In this document: in pieces, positions 1-7,400 of the stretch
Layout: every line of letters starts with the position of its first letter
Numbering within the stretch: position 1 is the stretch's first letter
DNA from: Klebsiella pneumoniae
GTDB taxonomy: Bacteria > Pseudomonadota > Gammaproteobacteria > Ga0077536
Reading direction: 5' to 3'
NCBI GenBank assembly: GCA_945873015.1
Contig: CAMCBY010000063.1
Coordinates: 1 to 12,253 of the forward strand
Length of the DNA stretch: 12,253 nt
Position numbers and translations under genes: made by a program
The notes under the pieces: model-generated
Seen by the model: only the letters and a program-made list of their open reading frames with translations
What the model was told of the DNA's origin: nothing
Database searches by the model: none

Positions 1-12
1 AAGGAAACGCGC

Positions 13-471
13 ATGTCTGGTTCTCTATCATCGTGCAGGTCGAAATTCGTGGTGGTGACGCTGGCAGCCGCGCTGCTGTGGTTGCCGGGTTGTGCGACGG
101 TCTCAGCACCGTTTGACACAGGCGCCGCTGCGACGGTCGCGGTGGTGCCTGGAGAAGATGGCGAGGCGCACGCCAAGCGTGTGTTTGTCTACCAGAGTCA
201 TGTCGCAGATGCGCTCCTCGATCGCTATCCATTGCGTGAGGATTTTGTCGCCGCTGAACCCGCACTGCTGCAGGCCGAGAGCCACATGACCGACGCCTGT
301 GGGCCATTGGCCCGCGCGGTGGTGCGGCATATGGAAGGGCGTAAGCAGTCGGTCAAACAGAAGCTCAAAGTGGCCCGCAGCCTCGATGGCTGTGAGTCAG
401 CGGCGCGCCGCGTTGAGGTCATGATGCAACTCCCCCCTAGCGGTGGGCTGGTCGCCAACGGCGGGCCATGA
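13..471 (+). CDS. Small lipoprotein of unknown function
   Basis: This encodes a 152-residue protein whose family I do not recognise. The ATG follows a purine-rich AAGGAAA at positions 1-7 with 5 nt spacing, which supports the start. Residues 11-26 form a hydrophobic signal segment ending in a clear lipobox, LPGC, with the lipid-bearing cysteine at residue 27, so the product should be exported and anchored in a membrane. The mature part is mostly helical by composition. It carries two further cysteines (about residues 96 and 127) that could pair in the periplasm, and a basic stretch around residues 108-122. No catalytic motif is visible. Its upstream neighbour is outside the window, so it may be the last gene of an operon. 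The gene is convergent with the operon that follows. Confidence is good for a real lipoprotein gene; its role is unknown. Confidence 0.8.
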   Translation: MSGSLSSCRSKFVVVTLAAALLWLPGCATVSAPFDTGAAATVAVVPGEDGEAHAKRVFVYQSHVADALLDRYPLREDFVAAEPALLQAESHMTDACGPLARAVVRHMEGRKQSVKQKLKVARSLDGCESAARRVEVMMQLPPSGGLVANGGP

Positions 472-691
472 GTGCCCACGGACCGCAACGTGGCGTCGCG
501 CTTCCCGTCCGGATCTGATGCTGTTCTTCTGTTAAGTGCGGCAGGCGGACGCCACGCCGCGTAATCGACCACTTCATTGCCTGGTGCGGTCTGACCGCCG
601 GGCGCGCTAGTGGCCGGCCTCGGGCCTCAACTTATTCGCGCATCGAGCAGGCGGTGGTGTCGCATAGGCGCATGCGCCAGCTCGGCCGGGC
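472..691. other. Convergent intergenic region without a recognised gene
   Basis: This 220-bp stretch separates the stop codons of two convergent genes. The open frames that cross it are GC-driven and show no start signal or protein character. It contains a 9-bp perfect inverted repeat (CGTGGCGTC at 489-497 against GACGCCACG at 548-556) with a 50-nt spacer, and a 12-bp palindrome GGCGCATGCGCC at 667-678. Neither is followed by a T-run on either strand, so I see no clear intrinsic terminator for either flanking gene. Confidence 0.5.
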
Positions 692-946
692 TCAGCGCAC
701 GCTGGCCGCGCGCTCGCGCAGCCGTTGCACTGCGCGTGCGCGTTGCTCACGACATAATGGGCGCCCGGGCGGCGCGACCTTCTGACATTCCTGCTCGATA
801 GCGGCCTCCATCGCAGAGGCTTGGTTTTCAAGTGTGGCGGCGGCAGTGGCGCTGTTGGTTTCGATATCGTTGCTGGCGCAACTTGCGGCGCCAGCGAACA
901 GCACCAGACACAGCGCGACAGGCAATGTTTGCGGCTTGATGGTCAT
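692..946 (-). CDS. Small putative lipoprotein, third gene of the DUF1800-DUF1501 operon
   Basis: This 84-residue protein begins with a basic residue and a hydrophobic segment (residues 8-21) leading to AASC, with cysteine 23 as a possible lipidation site. The lipobox is imperfect (Ala rather than Leu at -3), so ordinary Sec cleavage near this point is an alternative. The mature part is about 60 residues, rich in Ala, Glu and Arg and probably helical, with two cysteines about ten residues apart in the second half that could form a disulfide. Its ATG overlaps the stop codon of the DUF1501 gene by 4 bp (ATGA at 943-946 on the minus strand), the classic arrangement for translational coupling. That overlap plus the export signal are the main reasons to believe this short gene. 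A weak GGGA lies about 10 nt upstream. I recognise no family; function is unknown. Confidence 0.7.
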   Translation of the reverse strand: MTIKPQTLPVALCLVLFAGAASCASNDIETNSATAAATLENQASAMEAAIEQECQKVAPPGRPLCREQRARAVQRLRERAASVR

Positions 947-2361
947 GCGTGAAACATCCCGGACAAGTCGAGGCCGGCCTCCAGCGGGGCGCTGGCGGCG
1001 TTCGGAAATACCTGCGCCTTGGTACCGGGCATCACCCAGTCGGCGACGCGTCCAAAGACATGTTCAATGGCGTTCACACCCTCAATCTGCGCTGATTCGA
1101 CACTGAACCGCGCGAGTTCGGATTCCGGGAACATGGTGCCGTACACACCACCTTGCACCGCGTCGCCGATCAGCAGCGTGACCAGGCCTTCGCCATGGTC
1201 AGTGCCGCCGCCAAGATTGGCGGCCAATTGTCGTCCGAATTCACCGCCCACCTGAAACACCAGATTGGCACGCACGTTCTCTTGCAACGCGTTATAGAGG
1301 GTTGCAAGCGCGCCGTTGACGCCGAACAGGGCGGTGGCGCTAGTCGCAAACTTATCGCGCTGATTGTTGTGCGTATCCCAGCCGTTGAAATCGAGCGATG
1401 CAAGGCGAATGTCGAGCAGGTCATTGCAGGCCAGCGCGTCGTAGAGATTGCGGGTCTGCAGCGCCAGATCGTAGCCGGTCACGCTGTCGTCATTGAACAG
1501 CGCCGCGAGAGTTGGAGGCACGTCTACCGTCGCGAGGCGCGCATCCACCACCGCACCGAGTTCACGCAATTTGCGTTCGTGTTCGAAAAACTGCGAGTAG
1601 ACCGATTCCCGGCTGACCGTGGCACGACGCTCTGCGTAATACTGTTTGAGTCCGCGTTTGAGTTTGTCGCCGAAACCGTAGTAGTCCGAACCCGCTTCAA
1701 CATCTGCGAGCGCAATTTCGCGCATATTGGAGGCCGGAACGAGGCGTCGATTATCAATCTGGCTGAGGTCGTTCAAGGCATTCGGGTTGGGACCGAAGGA
1801 GAACCGACGTGGCGAGTTGGTGAGCGCTACCACATTGCTGTTGCTCGCCAGCGCGAGTCGCCCGCCCCAGCCCGGGCCGAAGGTAAATTTGTCGACCAGC
1901 CGGTTACCCATCTCCATGGTGCGGATCGCCAGATCGTGATCGCGTGACGAATCGTTCAACACGCCACACACCAGCGCCACTTTGTCGGCGGTCCACATTT
2001 CATGCAGCCAGCCGGCGTATTTCAGAATGCCGAATTCGGTTGCGCCGTCGGCTGCCGGCAGATAATCCTGATTCCAGCGCTGCTCGAGCACCGAGGCGGT
2101 GTCGTCGGCGCCCTGCGCGGAGGCGCGTATGCGCCAGAACTCACGGCCATAGCTGCCGGTGATGGAGGAGAACGGCGGCATCAGCAGATGACGCATGTCC
2201 GGGCCGCCATTGAGCATGATATTGGCGAGAAACGGATGGTTGAGGCCGGCAAAGCTGTCGGCTCGCACATTGCGTATGCCGAGCGGCAGACCATTTCCCA
2301 ACACCGCGGCCAGTGCGAGACTGCCGCGCAAAAAGCGTCGACGTGACGGTTGATGGTCCAT
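943..2361 (-). CDS. DUF1501 family protein, Tat-exported
   Basis: This 472-residue protein matches the DUF1501 family, a branch of the alkaline phosphatase/sulfatase-like fold whose biochemical role is not established. Residues 6-12 are SRRRFLR, a good twin-arginine (Tat) motif, followed by a hydrophobic segment and a likely cleavage after VRA at residue 34, so it should be exported folded, possibly with metal already bound. Family landmarks are present in order: an NGGPD segment at 51-55, His142 in a RDHD motif, WDTH at 328-331, GEFGR at 373-377 and GTDHGEG at 386-392. The Asp, Glu and His residues of these motifs are the likely metal-site ligands, by analogy with the fold. A TTG at 2367 is a possible start that would overlap the DUF1800 stop. 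The ATG at 2361 is preferred because the strong GAGGAGGG at 2371-2378 is 9 nt from it but only 3 nt from the TTG. Length is normal for the family. Confidence 0.92.
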   Translation of the reverse strand: MDHQPSRRRFLRGSLALAAVLGNGLPLGIRNVRADSFAGLNHPFLANIMLNGGPDMRHLLMPPFSSITGSYGREFWRIRASAQGADDTASVLEQRWNQDYLPAADGATEFGILKYAGWLHEMWTADKVALVCGVLNDSSRDHDLAIRTMEMGNRLVDKFTFGPGWGGRLALASNSNVVALTNSPRRFSFGPNPNALNDLSQIDNRRLVPASNMREIALADVEAGSDYYGFGDKLKRGLKQYYAERRATVSRESVYSQFFEHERKLRELGAVVDARLATVDVPPTLAALFNDDSVTGYDLALQTRNLYDALACNDLLDIRLASLDFNGWDTHNNQRDKFATSATALFGVNGALATLYNALQENVRANLVFQVGGEFGRQLAANLGGGTDHGEGLVTLLIGDAVQGGVYGTMFPESELARFSVESAQIEGVNAIEHVFGRVADWVMPGTKAQVFPNAASAPLEAGLDLSGMFHA

Positions 2362-2363
2362 CT

Positions 2364-4199
2364 TCAACGTCCCTCCTCAGCCAGCATGAACGGCGTGGCG
2401 ATAATAAAATCGAGTGCGGCGCCGATGCGGTCGTTAGTGCGCTCGCGCACATCGGCGTCGTTGCTGCCGAGCGGCAGTCGGGTGGCCCCGACCTTGGCCA
2501 ACCAGGCCTTGCCGGCGGCTTGATTCAATTCGGCGAGGGTCACCGCGGTATCTGGAAATTGTGGATGCAGTACCGCGCCGAGATCGCGGCCGTAGGCCAG
2601 CAAGGCATACAGATGGGCGCGCTCGAGCGGACCGAAATTCTTCAGGCCATCGGCGACGAAACGTTGCCACAGCCATTCGGCAGTAGCGCCGACCAGATAG
2701 CCGTCGCCGCGCGGCATGCTCAGCCGCCAGTCCTTGACGCGCTCAGTGCCGTTGAAATCCATTCGGCTGGAACTGAAATTGGCGTCGGTAGCGCGTTTGT
2801 AGTTCTTGCGGAACAGACCGGCGCTGGCGGCGGTCTCCGGCCCGTTCTGATGACCGAAAACTTCGTGCCACGGCTCAAAAGGAATCACTTCCTCCTCCCA
2901 GTACAGGCGCCACAGTTCCGGCACATCGTAGTACTGCTCAAGATTGGTATCAGCGAAACGATTGGCCGTTACCAAGTGCCGCTCGAGACTGCTGAGCTGC
3001 TTGATACGCTGAGTGGAATGGAACAGGGTCGAAATCGCGTAGGACCGCAGAAAGCGCAGCAGGTCTTTTTCGGCCATGCCGCGCCAGGCGCGGCGTAGCG
3101 CGGCGGCTTCATCCGCTGAAATCGAGTCGTCGGCGATCGAGTGCACGATCATCACCGGCAGATTGTCGAGACTTTCCTTGTACTTGATGTCGTGCTCGGC
3201 GAGCAGGCGAATTTTGTCGCGGGCATTTGCGCCGGATATGTTTTTATGCAGGATTGCGAGTGGCTTCGGCACATGCCCGTCGGTGCCGAACACTACTTCC
3301 TCGGCCTTCCACTCGTTGGGGGTCTGTGTGCTGGTGTAGCGCATGCCGGTCAGGGCAGCGGCAGTATTTTTGATGGTCACTCGTTCGTGATATCGCGTGT
3401 CGCCGGTGCCGAGAATGCCGAAACCCAACTGATGGAATTCGCGTGCGAAGTCTTCGTTGCAATAACACTCATCGTCGTAATAACGGTTGTAACGATGGCC
3501 ATAGTGCTGGCCGATGGCGGCCGACAGCGAACTGGTGGCGATGACCTGGTCATAGCTGTCGCCGCGTGCCAGTGACGCCATCACGTCGTCGTAGTAACGC
3601 ACCAGCTGATAGTTCGACACACCGCGCGCGTGGCTGACGGCAAGATGAAAATTGGTTTCCCAATAACCGATACGATGTCGGAAGGGATTACCGCCACGAA
3701 CGCGCGCGGCCAGTGACCAGGTCAGCATCGCGCCATGCCAACTGCTGCGTGCATAGTCTTCGCGACTGTCGCGCTCGACCATATTGGCGGAGTTGTTGGT
3801 CGACCACATGTCACCGAGTGCGCGCAAGGTCTGCGGCCGCTTGTCCATCGCTTCCCTCGGCAGGGACTTATCGAGCGGCGAGAGCAGCAGGTTGTGCTCT
3901 GCGAAGGTCAGCATTTCGAGGATGGCGGTCTGCGGCGTCATTTTCGCCCAGGTCTCGATCTGCTGATCGCTGGCGTGACCGCCGAAGGCGAAGGTGCGCA
4001 ACACTTTGCGCACCGCGGTGGGGGTCCAGCGCGCACTACTGATCACTTTGAGGCCGGGGAGTGTGGCCGGTTTGCCGCTGACGGCTGCCGGCGCCGCGCA
4101 CGCGAAATGCAACAGCAGTATGGCGAGCAGTGTGGACACCAAGCCGCGTCGGCGTGATGCAGTTCGGATAGTCGGTTCTGGGTAGGCGCGCAATGTCAT
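2364..4199 (-). CDS. DUF1800 family protein, exported
   Basis: This 611-residue protein belongs to the DUF1800 family, large exported helical proteins of unknown biochemistry that are commonly encoded next to DUF1501 proteins, as here. An N-terminal arginine-rich stretch and a hydrophobic segment at about residues 19-37 look like a Sec signal; the only cysteine there (residue 34, HFAC) does not fit a lipobox well. The family core is recognisable: a GYWETNFHLAVS segment at 178-189 corresponds to the usual FWxNHF motif, and CNEDFAREFHQLGFGI at 247-262, followed by ALTGM at 282-286, corresponds to the usual NENYARElmELhtlG and ARaLTGw motifs. The sequence therefore looks like a divergent member, with a long C-terminal half. 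The Shine-Dalgarno site before the ATG is weak (CGGA). It is the first gene of the operon and its stop lies 2 bp before the DUF1501 ATG, so the two should be made together. Confidence 0.9.
   Translation of the reverse strand: MTLRAYPEPTIRTASRRRGLVSTLLAILLLHFACAAPAAVSGKPATLPGLKVISSARWTPTAVRKVLRTFAFGGHASDQQIETWAKMTPQTAILEMLTFAEHNLLLSPLDKSLPREAMDKRPQTLRALGDMWSTNNSANMVERDSREDYARSSWHGAMLTWSLAARVRGGNPFRHRIGYWETNFHLAVSHARGVSNYQLVRYYDDVMASLARGDSYDQVIATSSLSAAIGQHYGHRYNRYYDDECYCNEDFAREFHQLGFGILGTGDTRYHERVTIKNTAAALTGMRYTSTQTPNEWKAEEVVFGTDGHVPKPLAILHKNISGANARDKIRLLAEHDIKYKESLDNLPVMIVHSIADDSISADEAAALRRAWRGMAEKDLLRFLRSYAISTLFHSTQRIKQLSSLERHLVTANRFADTNLEQYYDVPELWRLYWEEEVIPFEPWHEVFGHQNGPETAASAGLFRKNYKRATDANFSSSRMDFNGTERVKDWRLSMPRGDGYLVGATAEWLWQRFVADGLKNFGPLERAHLYALLAYGRDLGAVLHPQFPDTAVTLAELNQAAGKAWLAKVGATRLPLGSNDADVRERTNDRIGAALDFIIATPFMLAEEGR
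2371..2378 (-). promoter_or_regulatory. Strong ribosome binding site that sets the DUF1501 start
   Basis: On the minus strand these bases read GAGGAGGG, close to the full anti-16S complement. They lie inside the last codons of the DUF1800 gene. Spacing is 9 nt to the ATG at 2361 and 3 nt to the alternative TTG at 2367, so the ATG is favoured. Confidence 0.75.
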
Positions 4200-4232
4200 G
4201 AAGTCCGTGTCAACAATTGTTTCGCGATGGTC

Positions 4233-4261
4233 AGACTAGGTGGTGGACGCAGGTCCTTCAA
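4233..4261 (-). promoter_or_regulatory. Possible sigma-70 type promoter of the DUF1800 operon
   Basis: On the minus strand TTGAAG (4261-4256, four of six consensus bases) is followed after 17 nt by TAGTCT (4238-4233, three of six). Transcription would begin near 4226, leaving a leader of about 27 nt before the ATG. The -10 box is poor, so this is only a candidate. A better-looking TTGACA closer to the gene is rejected because no -10 box can follow it before the start codon. Confidence 0.3.
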
Positions 4262-4422
4262 CACGGCGCTGCTGGTTTTGCCAACCGTCTGGCAGCTTGC
4301 TGCCGCTGACTTGCGCGCACTGTGATGCGGTGCTCATGAACTGCGCCGCGGACATCGCAGTGCCTGCGCAGACGCTGGTTTGTGCGAGCGGCTACACTCG
4401 GCGCTGATAACGATAGTCGGAT

Positions 4423-4428
4423 AGGGAG
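4423..4428 (+). promoter_or_regulatory. Ribosome binding site that sets the start of the 1359-residue protein
   Basis: AGGGAG sits 7 nt before the ATG at 4436. The frame stays open upstream to a GTG at 4382, but that start has no Shine-Dalgarno site and would put 18 polar residues in front of a typical signal peptide, so the ATG is chosen. Confidence 0.75.
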
Positions 4429-4435
4429 TCTGGGC

Positions 4436-7400
4436 ATGTCGCTGAAATCGTGGTTGTGGGCCGTGTGCACGGGATTGATGTTCAGCACCGCCAGTGCCGT
4501 CGAGCGTTTGGCGAGCAGCGATGTACCGACACCGCTCGCACCGTGGGTGTCCTGGGTGCTGGACGGTGTGCCCGATCTCGCTTGCCCGCAGTTCTTCAAT
4601 AGCGACCAGCGGCGTTGCGTCTGGAGTGGCCCGCTGCGCATCGATGTCGACGCCAAGGGCGGCAGTTTCGAGGCCGACTTCGCCATTCACGCACGCAGTT
4701 GGGTGGCATTGCCGGGCGGCGAAGGGCAATGGCCGCAGGCAGTGACGGTCGATGGCAGTGCGGCGGTGGTGGTCGCGCATGAGGGGCGTCCGGCGCTGCA
4801 ATTGGCAGCCGGCCGCCACCATCTGCGGGGTCGCTTTGTGTGGCCGAGTTTGCCCGACATCTTGCATGTGCCGCCGGAGATCGGTTTGGTTGAAGTCAAT
4901 GTCGGCGGCGCAGCGCGCGCGCGCATCACCGCGGTCAGCAGCGGTGAACTGTGGCTCAAGCACAAGAACGAGGCGGCCAGCGACGGTGACCGCATCGAAT
5001 TACGCGTGTTTCGGCAGTTGGTCGACGAACTGCCGATGACCATTGAGACCGTGCTCGAAATCGACGTCGCCGGCAGTGCACGTGAGTGGCACACCGCCGG
5101 CCTGTTGCTGGACGGCGCGGTGCCCATGCAATTGACGAGTGACTTGCCGGCACGCCTCGAGGCCGATGGTTTGCTGCGCCTGCAATTGCAGCCCGGTCAT
5201 TGGCGCGTTGAATTGCGCAGTCGTCAGAGCGCGATGACCAGCAGCCTTTCCGCGCCGGTCGTGCCGGCGCCGTGGCCGGCCGAAGAAATCTGGGCATTCG
5301 CCGCGCGTACGGCCTTACGTCTGGTTGAAGTGCGTGGCGGCACGGTGGTCGACCCGCAGCAGACCAATACACCGCAAGCGTGGCGTGGTCTGCCGAGCTG
5401 GCGCATGACCCAGGGCGATGCGCTGGAGTTTGTTGAGCAGCGGCGCGGCGATCCATTGCCGGAACCGGATCAGCTGACTCTGCAGCGGCAACTGTGGCTG
5501 GACTTCGACGGTGCCGGTTATACCGTGCAGGATCATCTGAGCGGCCAGATGACGCGCCAGTGGCGTCTCGATGTCAGTCCCGCGCTGCAACTCGGGCGCG
5601 TCACTCTCAACGGCGAAGCGCAATTTATTACTGCGTCCGGCGATGCCGCGCGCGGTGTCGAAGTGCGGCGTGGTGCGATTGACCTGCTGGCTGATTCGCG
5701 GCTCGAATCCGGCACCTTGCCGGCGGTTGGCTGGGCGGTAGACGTCAATCAATTGTCCACGCAACTGCATCTGCCGCCCGGTTGGCGGCTGTGGGCCGCG
5801 CAGGGTGCCGACAATGTGCCGGACACCTGGCTCAAGCGCTGGACCCTGCTCGATTTGTTCCTGGTGCTGATCATCACCATTGCGCTGGCGCGGCTGTGCG
5901 GTCGCGGCTGGGCCGTGCTGGCCTTGCTGACCTTGGCGCTGATCTGGCACGAAACCCAGGCACCACGCCAGGTGTGGCTGCATCTGCTCGCAGCCCAGGC
6001 GCTACTGAGCGTTCTGCCGAGCAACGGCTTGCGCCGCTGGGTGGCGGGTTATCGTAATGTCGCCCTCGCCGTGATGGTGGTGCTGAGTCTCGGTTTCATG
6101 ATCAATCAACTGCGGGTCGGGCTCTTTCCGCAGCTTGCGCACCCCTATACAAGCCAGACCAACATCGCCGCCGATGGCGCGGATGCCGTGCCAGCAGCGG
6201 CGCCGGCGCAAGTGCTGGCCGAGGCGCCAATGGTGGCGGAGGCCGAGAGCAGTGGCGCGATGCTGGACAGCCTGAGCAACGTCGCGCGCAAGCTGCCGAG
6301 TACGCGTGCGATGAGCGACGGCGCCGGCGCGGCCACCGGCGCCGTGCAGGATATCGATCCGCATGCCACCATCCAGACCGGTCCGGGACTGCCGGCGTGG
6401 CGCTGGGACACGGTTAGCCTGAACTGGAACGGGCCGGTCAAACAAGATCAGACCGTCACGCTTTATCTCATCTCGCCGCGCGTCAATCTCGGGCTTGCAG
6501 TCGCGCGGGTGTTTTTGCTGGCAGCCCTGGTGACGCTGTTTTTACGCGACGCACTGCGTGGTTCGCGGCACGCGTTGCAAGCCCGCGGCGCGGCAGTGGC
6601 GCTGCTGCTGAGCCTGGCTGTCGCCGGCGTAATGACGCCGACAGTCGCGCACGCGGCATTGCCCGATGCCGCACTGCTGCAGGAACTCGGCGCGCGACTG
6701 ACCCGTGCGCCGGAGTGTGTGCCGAACTGCGCGGCGGTACCGCGCATGCGCGTCGAGCTGCGTGATGAACTGTTGAGTCTCAGCCTCGAAGTGCACGCCG
6801 TACATGCGGTGGCGGTGCCCTTGCCGGGCGGCGCCGAACAATGGCTGCCGCGCACGGTGGTGGTGGACGAAGACGACGAGCGCGGGCTCTATCGTGACCC
6901 TGCCGGTGTGTTGTGGCTGGAACTGGCCGAGGGGCATCATCGTGTCGAGCTCAAAGGTGAGGTGCCGGCCGCTGCCAGTTTCCAACTGAACTTTGTGCAG
7001 CCGCCGCAACATCTCGAAGTGGCGCTGGAGGGCTGGAGCGTGAGCGGTCAACGCGCCGACGGCGGCGCCGAACCACAACTCATTTTTACGCGCGCCGCGG
7101 CGCGCGCCGGCAGTACCGAACAAGCACTTCAGGCGCGCGCGTTGCCGGCCTTTTTCCGCGTGGAGCGCGTGCTGCGCCTCGGTCTTGATTGGCGGGTCGA
7201 AACGCGCGTGACGCGCTTGACGCCCGCCGACAGTGCGGCCGCACTGGCGGTGCCGTTGTTGCCCGGCGAGTCGGTCACCAGCGCCGGCACACAAGTCGTG
7301 GCTGGACGGGTGCAACTGAATATGGCGGCCGGCGACAGCGAAATGCAGTGGAGCTCGGTGCTGGCACAAAGCCCTGCGCTGGTACTGACCGCGCCCGACA

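Noticed and set aside
667..678. Palindrome GGCGCATGCGCC after the small lipoprotein gene
   Set aside because: It has no loop or T-run and is expected by chance in GC-rich DNA, so it is not called a terminator or binding site.
1153..1947. A 264-codon plus-strand open frame opposite the DUF1501 gene
   Set aside because: The minus strand encodes clear DUF1501 motifs across the same span; the plus frame has low-complexity, shadow-like composition.
4208..4213. A perfect -35 hexamer TTGACA on the minus strand just before the DUF1800 gene
   Set aside because: It lies 9 bp before the ATG, so its -10 box would have to be inside the coding region, and no such box is seen there.
4382..4435. An upstream GTG start that would add 18 residues to the giant protein
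   Set aside because: It has no Shine-Dalgarno site and would bury the signal peptide; the ATG at 4436 has AGGGAG at 7 nt.
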